From JAWWOW01 sp033851265 (lineage in GTDB: Bacteria; Actinomycetota; Actinomycetes; JAWWOW01): DNA of 64,000 bases. Shown in pieces: positions 1-7,439 of this stretch; the stretch's first letter is position 1, and the number at the start of each line of letters is the position of its first letter. The DNA lies in contig JAWWOW010000023.1 in the NCBI GenBank assembly GCA_033851265.1, positions 1 through 64,000 on the forward strand. The letters run 5' to 3'. The notes under the pieces were generated by a model, which saw only the letters and a program-made list of their open reading frames with translations, was not told the origin of the DNA and searched no databases. Made by a program: the position numbers and the translations under genes.

Positions 1-26
1 AAGCGGCTGCCAAAGGGCAGCCGCTT
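1..26 (-). terminator. Rho-independent-type hairpin after the Lys-rich gene
   Basis: An 11-bp perfect inverted repeat (1-11 with 16-26) closes a 4-nt loop. It lies 20 nt beyond the stop of the minus-strand gene ending at 46, where a terminator would be expected. Any U-tract would lie outside the window, so it cannot be checked. Confidence 0.6.
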
Positions 27-45
27 CTCTGTGAAGCTCTCGGCG

Positions 46-465
46 TCAGCGCTTTGCGGCCCGCTTGCGGGTCGTCTTCTTCGCTGTGCGCTTGCGTGCG
101 GTGGTCTTCTTGCGCGCACCGGCCTTCTTGGCGGTCCGCTTGCGTGCGGTGGTCTTCTTGCGCGCACCGGCCTTCTTGGCGGTCCGCTTGCGTGCGGTGG
201 TCTTCTTGCGCGCACCGGCCTTCTTGGCGGTCCGCTTGCGAGCAGTCGACTTCCTGGCCGTCGACTTTTTGGCCGTGCGCTTAGCAGCGGCCTTCTTTGT
301 CGTCCGCTTACGCGCAGTCTTCTTTGCAGTCGACTTACGTGCAGTGGACTTGCGGGCAGTCGACTTCTTGCGAGCAGTCGACTTCTTTGTTGTCCGCTTG
401 GCGGCGGTCTTTCTGCGCGACGAAGCCTTCTTCGTCGCAGCCTTTGCCGTCTTTCTCGCGGCCAC
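46..465 (-). CDS. Lys/Ala/Thr-rich histone H1-like DNA-binding protein
   Basis: A 139-residue, extremely basic protein made almost wholly of K, R, A, T and S, built from short TARK, TAKK and ARKR units. Such sequences resemble histone H1 tails and the C-terminal extension of actinobacterial HU (HupB/HupS), and would be expected to bind DNA non-specifically and compact the nucleoid. No HU core domain is present, so this is a stand-alone tail-like protein. The C-terminal half contains three perfect copies of a 16-residue unit (GARKKTTARKRTAKKA), encoded by three identical 48-bp repeats at 91-234. The GTG start is preceded by GGAGG. A strong hairpin at 1-26 follows the stop. Function is inferred from composition only; it could also be an RNA-binding or ribosome-associated basic protein. 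Confidence 0.75.
   Translation of the reverse strand: MAARKTAKAATKKASSRRKTAAKRTTKKSTARKKSTARKSTARKSTAKKTARKRTTKKAAAKRTAKKSTARKSTARKRTAKKAGARKKTTARKRTAKKAGARKKTTARKRTAKKAGARKKTTARKRTAKKTTRKRAAKR
91..234. repeat. Three perfect 48-bp tandem repeats
   Basis: Copies occupy 91-138, 139-186 and 187-234 and are identical base for base. The unit is a multiple of three, so copy-number change would lengthen or shorten the basic tail of the encoded protein without a frameshift. Confidence 0.95.
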
Positions 466-813
466 AGTGCCTCCTCGGCATTACGGGACCGTTCCGTGTC
501 AACGGTCTTCGTGTTCGCAAGAGTGGCACTGTTACGCCGTACATTCCACAACCGACACAAACTTCGTGTCGTCGTGTCGTCGTGTCGCGATTGCGTTACT
601 CGTCCATCAACACTCTGTGTAATCAATTCACGTGGTGACAACGTCATCAATTCGCGTACAACGCACCGTCATCGCTGCTTGCACATGTTGTTCGTGTGTG
701 CACTCGCGATGTGCGCACACGATGCATGCGTCGGATTTCGTCGGGTTCGTCATCACAGACGAATCGCACTGATACGGGTTGCACATGCAACCGACGTACG
801 ACGTCGGCACGCA
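466..813. other. Intergenic region, relatively AT-rich, with small palindromes
   Basis: No convincing gene is seen in these 348 bases. They are visibly richer in A/T than the surroundings and contain short GTCGT repeats near 568-590, a 10-bp palindrome (TGTGCGCACA, 710-719) and two overlapping inverted repeats at 777-807. It should hold the promoter of the Lys-rich gene (minus strand, start 465) and the 3' end of the gene stopping at 814. Confidence 0.5.
777..807 (-). terminator. Two overlapping hairpins after the gene ending at 814
   Basis: Inverted repeats 777-783/786-792 (7-bp arms, 2-nt centre) and 791-797/801-807 (7-bp arms, 3-nt centre) abut each other directly downstream of a minus-strand stop. 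They could be a transcription end or a protein-binding site. No U-tract is seen. Confidence 0.3.
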
Positions 814-1458
814 TCAGCGACCGTTTTCACCGCTTCCAGGGCCGGTGACGATGTCGAGTAACCGTCCAAGTCGCGCGCGCAGGCCCGGCTGGCGCCCAAG
901 GTCCATCGGTTCACCTGCCGCCGCCGACACGAGATGCGTTACGAGGTCAAAAGAGAGCGGCGGCACATCGGCTGCTGTGGCGGTCACTAGCCCTTCTTCC
1001 GCGTGCGGAGGTACGACCAGCGATTCGTGCGCCAGCTCGTTCAGATCGCTGTCACCGGCGTCGACCGACAACACAATCGCGCCGCTGCGTCGTGCGTCGG
1101 CAACTCGTTCGAGTAACGGTGCTGTCGGTTCGTCGGGAGCGACAATCATTACTGTCTCGCCACGGCCTGCTTGCTCGAGACGCGACAACCCGATTGCGAG
1201 GTGCGGTGGTGCTCCCGTTGGCGCTGACCAACGCACCAGGGTCGGCGTCAACTCGGGCAGGTCGAACCATCGGGCTTCGTCGTCGAGATGTGCGGTCAGA
1301 TGCCACGGTTCCTCGGTCGGCGTACCGACAAGAAGCAACCCACCAGGATCGCGCCCAGCACGAGATCGTCGTAGTGCTGATGCAAAGGTGCGGGTGCGGT
1401 CGACCCAACCCGTTGGGGCTAGGAGATCGCGCAGGGCCCGGGCGCGTTCGACGTCCAC
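814..1458 (-). CDS. Uncharacterised protein with a SIS-like segment
   Basis: A 214-residue soluble protein that I do not recognise as a named gene. Residues about 95-155 (GETVMIVAPDEPTA followed by an ADARRSGAIVLSVDAGDSDLNELAHESLVVPP-like pattern) have the strand-helix-strand pattern of sugar-isomerase (SIS) domains, where one strand ends at the ligand loop and the next precedes an SxLxxxAD-type element. The usual N-terminal SIS glycine/serine loop is not obvious, so this may be a degenerate or non-catalytic SIS fold. It lies 30 nt downstream of the membrane protein ending at 1489 on the same strand and is probably co-transcribed with it. Confidence 0.6.
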   Translation of the reverse strand: MDVERARALRDLLAPTGWVDRTRTFASALRRSRAGRDPGGLLLVGTPTEEPWHLTAHLDDEARWFDLPELTPTLVRWSAPTGAPPHLAIGLSRLEQAGRGETVMIVAPDEPTAPLLERVADARRSGAIVLSVDAGDSDLNELAHESLVVPPHAEEGLVTATAADVPPLSFDLVTHLVSAAAGEPMDLGRQPGLRARLGRLLDIVTGPGSGENGR

Positions 1459-1488
1459 AGGTTCATCGTGTCAGTGCGTCAATCGCGG

Positions 1489-2403
1489 CTATGCGACATC
1501 CACACCAAAGGGGAACGGCGGGCTGATTGTCGGTGCGGGCGCCGGCTCTTCTGTCGGAGTCGGTCCCGGGGTTGGCGTGTCCTGCGGCTGCGGTTCTGCG
1601 ACGGGTTGGTCTGTCGGCACCGACGAATCCGCAGGTGATTCTGACGCAGCGGGCTCTGGCTCGTTACCCGGCGTTGGTTCAGCGACTGCGGGGTCATCGG
1701 CCGTCGTACTGCTGTCTGCGGGTGCTTCGAGTAGCGCCGCGGCGTCGAGCACGGCTGTCAGCTGAGCCAGGAGCGAGCGCGCCTCGGCGAGCAGCTTGGC
1801 CGAGCCGGCCGGGTTGAGCCTCAGCAGGAGCCGCTGCTCTTCCTGAAGGATCCGGAGCATTCGAATCGCCTTGACCGGATCGTTGGTTGCTGTCGCGATG
1901 AGGGGCCGGATCGACCGGTTGACGCTGGCACCCAGCGCAACCAAGCGTTGCGGATCGCTTCCCGTGCGCGCTGCGTGTGCGAATGCGGCGTACGACGCCT
2001 CCATCTGGGTGTGGGCGATCGGACGGGTCGATGGTGCGCTCCCACCCGGGATGACGCCGGCAAACACGGCCGCGCACGCCGCAGCGGCGAGTACTGCTTG
2101 GCTGGCCGACAACATCGTCCGGCGGCGTCGGTTGGAGCGCGGGGCTGGCACCGGCAGGATGTCGGCGGCCGCGGTCTCATCTGCCACTTGTGCTGCTTCT
2201 AGGTGGCGGGCGGCCCGGGCTGCAAAGTCATGAAGCTCAGCGCGGTCGCGCTCGATCACGTCAGCGGTGATGTCGGAGCGATCGTCGTCCATCGCTGCTG
2301 CCGCGACGGTCAGATCCATGTCGAGCGTCAGGCGCAGATCACCGATCTCGCGCAACAGCCCTTCGAGGCGCGTTGGCGCGCTGGAGCGCCGGGGGAGCCT
2401 CAC
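1489..2403 (-). CDS. Single-pass membrane protein with Pro-rich C-terminal tail
   Basis: A 304-residue protein. Residues 1-90 are hydrophilic, acidic and helical, a basic stretch RRRR precedes one transmembrane helix (about 95-117), then come a helical external segment (about 130-215) and a long low-complexity tail rich in P, E, T and S (about 220-304). The architecture of cytosolic domain, one helix and extracytoplasmic domain resembles membrane-anchored anti-sigma or DUF5667-like proteins, but no zinc-binding HxxxCxxC motif is seen, so I do not assign that role. GTG start. It diverges from the F420-reductase gene, sharing the 2404-2486 promoter region, and leads a probable two-gene unit with the gene ending at 814. 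Confidence 0.6.
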   Translation of the reverse strand: MRLPRRSSAPTRLEGLLREIGDLRLTLDMDLTVAAAAMDDDRSDITADVIERDRAELHDFAARAARHLEAAQVADETAAADILPVPAPRSNRRRRTMLSASQAVLAAAACAAVFAGVIPGGSAPSTRPIAHTQMEASYAAFAHAARTGSDPQRLVALGASVNRSIRPLIATATNDPVKAIRMLRILQEEQRLLLRLNPAGSAKLLAEARSLLAQLTAVLDAAALLEAPADSSTTADDPAVAEPTPGNEPEPAASESPADSSVPTDQPVAEPQPQDTPTPGPTPTEEPAPAPTISPPFPFGVDVA

Positions 2404-2486
2404 ATCTGCTCATTTCGCCGCCAATGTCCAAGCTCCTTCTCTATGCCCCGTCTAGTTCACCCGAACAGCCCTGCGAGGATTCCTGG

Positions 2487-3185
2487 ATGACTGATGTGAG
2501 CGCCGACATGAGCGCGCCCGCGATCGACCCAGCGAGCGCGGTGGTGGGAATCCTGGGCGGCACCGGCGATCAGGGCCGCGGACTCGCACGTCGGCTTGCG
2601 ATGGCGGGTAACGAGGTTCTGATCGGTTCCCGGGATCCTGCCCGGGCGGCAACCGCTGCCACTGAAATCGCTGACGGGTCGTCACTCTCCGTACGAGGTG
2701 CCGGGAACGCCGACGTCGCGCGCGAAGCGGATGTCGTCATCGTGGCCGTGCCCTACGACGGCCATCGCGACCTGTTGGCCGGGCTCGCCGGCGAACTCGC
2801 GGGCAAAGTCGTCGTTGACTGCGTCAACCCCCTGGGCTTCGACAAACAAGGGGCATTCGCGCTCGATGTCGCTGAAGGTAGCGCCGCTCAGCAAGCATCG
2901 GCCGTGTTGCCGGACAGTCGCGTGGTCGCGGCGTTCCATCACGTCTCCGCGGTGTTGTTGCTCGACCCTTCCGTTGGCGAGATCGAGCTGGACGTGCTGG
3001 TGCTCGGGGATGACCGGGCCGCGACCGACCTGGTGCAAGCGCTCGCTGGGCGGATCGCAGGCTTCCGCGGGATCTATGCCGGGCGACTGCGCAACGCGCA
3101 TCAGATCGAGGCGTTGACGGCCAACCTGATCTCCATCAACCGCCGGTACAAGGCGCATGCCGGGATCCGCGTCACCGACGTGTGA
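2487..3185 (+). CDS. npdG: F420-dependent NADP(H) oxidoreductase (NpdG/Fno-like)
   Basis: A 232-residue protein expected to move hydride between reduced coenzyme F420 and NADP+. The N-terminal Rossmann loop GILGGTGDQGRG (about residues 19-30) followed by SRDP is the signature of the NADPH-dependent F420 reductase family (GxGxxG variant GGTGxxG, with the downstream S-R that reads the NADP phosphate). Central strands IVAVPYDGH and VVDCVNPLGF and the C-terminal helix ending in NRRYKAHAGIRV also fit the family. I chose ATG 2487 because GAGGA sits 7 nt upstream and the family begins near the Rossmann strand; the frame stays open further upstream. The next gene starts 6 nt after the stop, suggesting an operon. 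It implies that the host makes F420. Confidence 0.85.
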   Translation: MTDVSADMSAPAIDPASAVVGILGGTGDQGRGLARRLAMAGNEVLIGSRDPARAATAATEIADGSSLSVRGAGNADVAREADVVIVAVPYDGHRDLLAGLAGELAGKVVVDCVNPLGFDKQGAFALDVAEGSAAQQASAVLPDSRVVAAFHHVSAVLLLDPSVGEIELDVLVLGDDRAATDLVQALAGRIAGFRGIYAGRLRNAHQIEALTANLISINRRYKAHAGIRVTDV

Positions 3186-3191
3186 CGCGCT

Positions 3192-3980
3192 GTGTCATCG
3201 ACCTACGACGACGACCTCGGGTACGCCGTTCAGCGGCCGGAGCTGGTCGGGCGCGTCGTGTCGCTGGTTCCGTCGCTGACGGAGTCGGTCGCCGTCACCG
3301 CGCCCGGCCTGCTGGTCGGGGCCACGGACTGGTGCACGCACCCGCCTGACCTTGATGTCACCCGCGTGCGCGGGACCAAGAACCCCGACATCGAGGCGAT
3401 CGTGGGCCTGCGCCCTGATGTCGTCCTCGCGAATGAAGAGGAGAACCGGGCCGACGACATCGCGGCGCTGCGGTCGGCGGGTCTGGCGGTGTGGGTCACC
3501 GCTCCGCAGACGCTGGCCGCCGCATTCAGCTCGTTGGACCGGATGCTGCGACTTGCTTGCGGGCTCGAGCCGCCTGCTTGGCTCGACGCGGCGGAGCGCG
3601 GTTGGGGTTCGCCGTACGCCGGAGCGCGGCGCCGCGCTGTGATCTGCATCTGGCGGCGACCATGGATGGTGGTCGGGCGCGACACATTCGCGGGCGACGT
3701 GTTGCGGATGCTCGGCATCGACAACGTTTACGTGACCGCGGCCGAGCGCTATCCCAAGGTTCCGCTGGAGGAACTGCATGCTTGCGGTGCCGATCTCGTG
3801 GTACTCCCGGACGAGCCCTATGTGTTCACCACCGAGGATGGTCCTGAGGCGTTCCCCAACCAGGCCGTCGCGCTCGTGAGCGGCCGCCACCTGACGTGGT
3901 ACGGCCCATCCCTCGTCGAAGCCCGCGACGTACTCACACAGCAATTGAGAACCAGCGCGAACCCCAAAACCGGCAGCTAA
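3192..3980 (+). CDS. BtuF-like helical-backbone metal-receptor protein without signal peptide
   Basis: A 262-residue protein of the periplasmic-binding-protein fold type III (BtuF/FepB, TroA-like). It begins the fold at VVSLVPSLTESVA (about residue 23), has the cobalamin-binder-like segment GATDWCTHP and the KNPDIEAIVGLRPDVVLANEEEN strand-helix that contacts ligand in BtuF, then the long central helix and the C-terminal lobe ending with a DLVVLPDEPYVF strand. Family members normally carry a signal peptide or lipobox; none is present here, so the product should be cytosolic. Its GTG start lies 6 nt after the F420-reductase stop. The ligand is unknown: cobalamin, haem or another tetrapyrrole are guesses based on fold, and the B12 operon 40 kb away makes corrinoid worth testing. 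Confidence 0.7.
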   Translation: MSSTYDDDLGYAVQRPELVGRVVSLVPSLTESVAVTAPGLLVGATDWCTHPPDLDVTRVRGTKNPDIEAIVGLRPDVVLANEEENRADDIAALRSAGLAVWVTAPQTLAAAFSSLDRMLRLACGLEPPAWLDAAERGWGSPYAGARRRAVICIWRRPWMVVGRDTFAGDVLRMLGIDNVYVTAAERYPKVPLEELHACGADLVVLPDEPYVFTTEDGPEAFPNQAVALVSGRHLTWYGPSLVEARDVLTQQLRTSANPKTGS

Positions 3981-4010
3981 GAGGGACAGCCCCCGCGTTG
4001 GTAGTGGCCG

Positions 4011-4622
4011 CTAGGTCGTATCGATGGTCACCAAAGGTCGGAGTGGTGTGTGCGCGATTCCTGCGACGATCCGAACCAGCAGCGGGCGAAGGATGAACCA
4101 GCCTGCAGCGGTGACCGTCGCGCCGAGAAGAAGCCCTGCGATCACATCGACGGGGAAGTGCGCGCCGACGTACACGCGGGCGAATGCCATGAGCAAAGCC
4201 GCCGCTAGTGCCGCAATCCCGAGTCGCCATGAGAGGAGCAGCAGCCCCAATGCAACCGCTCCGGCCATCGTGGCGTGGTCGGACGCGAACGACGCATCGG
4301 TAGAACGGTGCGCGAGGACCAGTGCGTGCGGGAAGACCGCGAACGGTCGCTGCTCACCTACGCCGTTGGCGATCGGCTGGTTCACAGCGACAGCCAGCAG
4401 CGTGCCGAGAGGCACCCACAGCGCTAGGGCGACCTTGTCGCGCTGACCAGATCGCCGCGCGATTAGGTAGCCGACCAGCAGGAACGCAGCGAACAGCACG
4501 ACGCCGTAGCTCGCAAAGAACTTCATCGGCCCATGCAGCCAGGTGGTGTCCCGGGCCCACTCGTTCACGTCGAGGAACCCGGCACGGTCGCCCTCGATGG
4601 TCGAAGGATCGAAGGCGCTCAT
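4011..4622 (-). CDS. PAP2-family phosphatase (BcrC-type undecaprenyl-diphosphatase)
   Basis: A 203-residue integral membrane protein with about five transmembrane helices. The three PAP2 motifs are present: QRPF (about 91-94), SFASDHA with catalytic His116, and ARVYVGAHFPVD (about 148-159) with Arg149, His155 and Asp159. The spacing and the SDHA/VGxHxPxDV wording match BcrC-type enzymes, which dephosphorylate undecaprenyl pyrophosphate on the outer face of the membrane and recycle the peptidoglycan carrier lipid; other PAP2 substrates are possible. It converges with the BtuF-like gene upstream and lies 34 nt beyond panB on the same strand, so it may be read through from panB. Confidence 0.8.
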   Translation of the reverse strand: MSAFDPSTIEGDRAGFLDVNEWARDTTWLHGPMKFFASYGVVLFAAFLLVGYLIARRSGQRDKVALALWVPLGTLLAVAVNQPIANGVGEQRPFAVFPHALVLAHRSTDASFASDHATMAGAVALGLLLLSWRLGIAALAAALLMAFARVYVGAHFPVDVIAGLLLGATVTAAGWFILRPLLVRIVAGIAHTPLRPLVTIDTT

Positions 4623-4656
4623 CAGTCAAGGGTACGACGAGGTTCCGTTGCGCTGG

Positions 4657-5526
4657 CTACTCGTACTCGTGTTCCGGGGCGGGATAGCCGCCGTCGCGGA
4701 CTTCGGTGGCGAAGTCGGCTGCTGCCTGCGAGAGAACCCCGCGCAGGTCGGCGTAGCGCTTGACGAACCTCGGCTTGGGTCCTGCGTTGAGGCCCGCCAT
4801 GTCCTGCCACACCAGCACCTGCGCGTCGCAGTGCGGTCCGGCGCCGATGCCCACGGTCGGGATGTGCAACTCCTTGGTGACCCGTTCAGCTACCGACGTC
4901 GGCACCATCTCGAGGACGACGGCAAATGCCCCGGCCTCCTGCAACGCCATAGCGTCGCTGAGCAGTCGCTCCGCAGCGTCGCCACGACCCTGCACGCGGT
5001 AGCCGCCGAGCCCGTGTTCGCTCTGCGGTGTGAAACCGATGTGTGCCATGACGGGAACGCCGGCGCTGACGATCATCTCCACCTGTGGTGCCACGAGCGC
5101 GCCGCCCTCGAGCTTGACGGCGTGCGCGTCGCCTTCTTTCATGAAACGTACTGCGGTTTCCAGCGCCTGCGCCGGAGAGACTTGGTAGGACCCGAACGGC
5201 ATGTCCGCGATGACGAGTGCTCGACGCGTGCTTCGCGTGACGGCGCGCACGAGCGGCAGCAGCTCTTCCACCGTTACCGGGAGCGTCGTGTCGTACGCGT
5301 AGACGTTGTTGGCGGCGGAATCGCCGACGAGCAGGACCGGGATCCCGACTTCGTCGAACACCGCGCCGGCGTACTGGTCGTAGGCGGTGAGCATCGCCCA
5401 CCGTTCGCCGCGGTCCTTCATGGCTTGCAAGTGGTGGATCCGGATCCGCCGGACCACTTCGTCGCTGCGGGGCGAGCCGTACGGCGAGACACCCTCGCCG
5501 GTCGCATCAGACGGGATCGTGCTCAC
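4657..5526 (-). CDS. panB: 3-methyl-2-oxobutanoate hydroxymethyltransferase
   Basis: A 289-residue enzyme that makes ketopantoate from alpha-ketoisovalerate and methylene-tetrahydrofolate, the first step of the pantothenate/CoA pathway. Recognisable family blocks in order: [27 protein letters not shown] (metal/substrate Asp), [10 protein letters not shown] (second Asp), AVKLEGG (metal Glu), [19 protein letters not shown] and VLEMVP (catalytic Glu region), then [22 protein letters not shown]. Length is typical. The GTG start at 5526 has an excellent AGGAGGT ribosome site 5 nt upstream. In mycobacteria and streptomycetes panB lies in the same glnA2/glnE neighbourhood. Confidence 0.96.
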   Translation of the reverse strand: MSTIPSDATGEGVSPYGSPRSDEVVRRIRIHHLQAMKDRGERWAMLTAYDQYAGAVFDEVGIPVLLVGDSAANNVYAYDTTLPVTVEELLPLVRAVTRSTRRALVIADMPFGSYQVSPAQALETAVRFMKEGDAHAVKLEGGALVAPQVEMIVSAGVPVMAHIGFTPQSEHGLGGYRVQGRGDAAERLLSDAMALQEAGAFAVVLEMVPTSVAERVTKELHIPTVGIGAGPHCDAQVLVWQDMAGLNAGPKPRFVKRYADLRGVLSQAAADFATEVRDGGYPAPEHEYE

Positions 5527-5645
5527 AACGCACCTCCTGGCCTCGAAGCGCCGTTCGGCGTCCCCGGGTCTCCCTCAATAGTGACACGCGTTGGGTGAGG
5601 TAGCCGTCGGTGCACGGTGCAAAAGGTGAGTTAGTGGCGGTTAGT

Positions 5646-7430
5646 TCACCCAGCGGGCGTGGGGTGCTCGCGCCAGCGGTTGGTGATCGGCAGCCGCCGA
5701 TCGCGCCCGAAGGCGCGCAGCGAGATCTTCGGGCCCGGTGGGTACTGCCGGCGCTTGTACTCCGCCGCGTCGACGAGCCGGATGATCCGGTCGACGAGCA
5801 CGGCGTCGTGCCCCGCCGCGAGCAGGGCCTCCCGACCGAGATCGCGCTCGACGTAATCCTCGAGGATCGCGTCAAGCTTCTCGTACGGCGGGAGCGAGTC
5901 GATGTCGAGCTGGCCGGGCCGCAACTCTGCAGACGGTGGCTTGGTGATGCTGTTCTCCGGGATGGGCGGTGTCTCGCCACGCGCCACCGCCGATGCGTTG
6001 CGCCAGCGCGCCAGCTCCCAGACGGTTGTCTTCGTCACGTCCTTGATCGGAGCGAAACCGCCGGCGCTGTCGCCGTACAGCGTCGAGTAGCCAGTGGCGA
6101 GCTCGCTCTTGTTTCCGGTCGTCAACACAAGGTGGCCGTGCTCGTTGGACAGCGCCATGAGCGTGGTGCCGCGGACGCGGGCCTGCAGATTCTCCGCGGC
6201 CAGGCCGTGCAGCTCGACTTCCTTCTCATACGCATCGACCATCGGCTCGATCGGCACGACTTGGAAGTGGATGCCTTGTCGGCGTACGAGCTCGGCGGCA
6301 TCGGCGATCGAGTGCTCGCTGGAATACCGGCTGGGCATCGCCACGGCGTGGACCGACTCGGGGCCGAGTGCATCTGCCGCGATGGTCGCGACGAGAGCCG
6401 AGTCGATGCCACCCGACAGGCCGAGTACGACGGTCTGGAAGTCGTTCTTGCGGACGTAGTCGCGTGTGCCAAGCACCAGCGCGGCGTAGACCTCCGCGCA
6501 GTCGTCGACGCGTGCCGCGATGCCGGCTTCGATCGGTGTGTAGGCGGGAACCGGTGTCGTACTCACCGTTGTGCGCTCGAGGTACATCGTCGTGCCGTCA
6601 GACGCCGGGAACGGGCCGACGTGGTCGGCCGTTCCCTCCGGCAGGTCGAGGTCGACGACGAGCAGTCCCTCGTCGAACAACGGAGCACGCGCGAGCAGGT
6701 GGCCGTAGCGATCGACCACGAGTGAGTCGCCGTCGAAGACCAGCTCGTCCTGACCGCCGACCATGTTGACGTAAGCAAGGGTCGCTTCTGCCTCGCGCGC
6801 GCGTCGTTGGCACAGCGGCAGCCTGAAGTCGTCCTTGTTGCGTTCGTACGGCGAGCCGTTGATGGTCACGACGAGACCGGCGTGCGCTTCCCGGGCCACT
6901 GCGATCGGACCACCGTCTTGCCACAAGTCCTCGCACACGATGATCGCGATGTCGATGCCGTGTACGCGGAAAACCGGCAAGCGGTCGCCGCGTACGAAGT
7001 AGCGGAACTCGTCGAAGACGCCGTAGTTGGGCAGGTGATGCTTGGCGTAGCGCCCGACGATGCCGCCGCGGTGCAGCAGCGCAGCGGAGTTCTGTGGCTC
7101 ACCGGCGGGTCGACCAGGCTGCGCTTCCACGCCATCGTCAGCGGTCGGCGATCGATCGACGTACCCGACGATGACCGGGATGTCACCCAAGCCTTCGGCG
7201 TTGAGGGTTCTCGCTACCCGCTGGAGGGTCGACAGGGACTCGTTGACGAACGACCGACGCAGGACGAGGTCCTCTGCTGGGTACCCGGTGAGCGTGCCTT
7301 CCGGGAAGGCGACGAGATGCGCACCGCGCTCGGCCGCGTGCCGGGTCCAGCGCACGACGACGTCGGCGTTGCCGTCGAAATCACCAACCGTGACGTCGAC
7401 TTGAGCGAGGGCCAGACGAAGCTGCGGCAC
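5646..7430 (-). CDS. nadE: Glutamine-dependent NAD+ synthetase
   Basis: A 594-residue two-domain enzyme catalysing the last step of NAD synthesis: amidation of deamido-NAD+ with ammonia from glutamine. The N-terminal nitrilase/glutaminase domain (about 1-270) shows its Glu-Lys-Cys triad in FPEGTLTGYP, KHHLPNYGVFDE and IIVCEDLWQDGG. The C-terminal synthetase domain has the PP-loop GLSGGIDSAL (about 335-344) and the TGNKSELATGYSTLYGD block. The GTG start gives the conserved N-terminus MPQLRLALAQVDVTVGD. Its length and fusion match the actinobacterial glutamine-using NadE rather than the short ammonia-dependent form. It lies 119 nt upstream of panB on the same strand and follows the sensor kinase by 9 nt. 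Confidence 0.96.
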   Translation of the reverse strand: MPQLRLALAQVDVTVGDFDGNADVVVRWTRHAAERGAHLVAFPEGTLTGYPAEDLVLRRSFVNESLSTLQRVARTLNAEGLGDIPVIVGYVDRSPTADDGVEAQPGRPAGEPQNSAALLHRGGIVGRYAKHHLPNYGVFDEFRYFVRGDRLPVFRVHGIDIAIIVCEDLWQDGGPIAVAREAHAGLVVTINGSPYERNKDDFRLPLCQRRAREAEATLAYVNMVGGQDELVFDGDSLVVDRYGHLLARAPLFDEGLLVVDLDLPEGTADHVGPFPASDGTTMYLERTTVSTTPVPAYTPIEAGIAARVDDCAEVYAALVLGTRDYVRKNDFQTVVLGLSGGIDSALVATIAADALGPESVHAVAMPSRYSSEHSIADAAELVRRQGIHFQVVPIEPMVDAYEKEVELHGLAAENLQARVRGTTLMALSNEHGHLVLTTGNKSELATGYSTLYGDSAGGFAPIKDVTKTTVWELARWRNASAVARGETPPIPENSITKPPSAELRPGQLDIDSLPPYEKLDAILEDYVERDLGREALLAAGHDAVLVDRIIRLVDAAEYKRRQYPPGPKISLRAFGRDRRLPITNRWREHPTPAG

Positions 7431-7439
7431 CAGTCGAGC

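Noticed and set aside
91..234. CRISPR array
   Set aside because: The 48-bp repeats are contiguous without spacers and lie in frame in a basic-protein gene.
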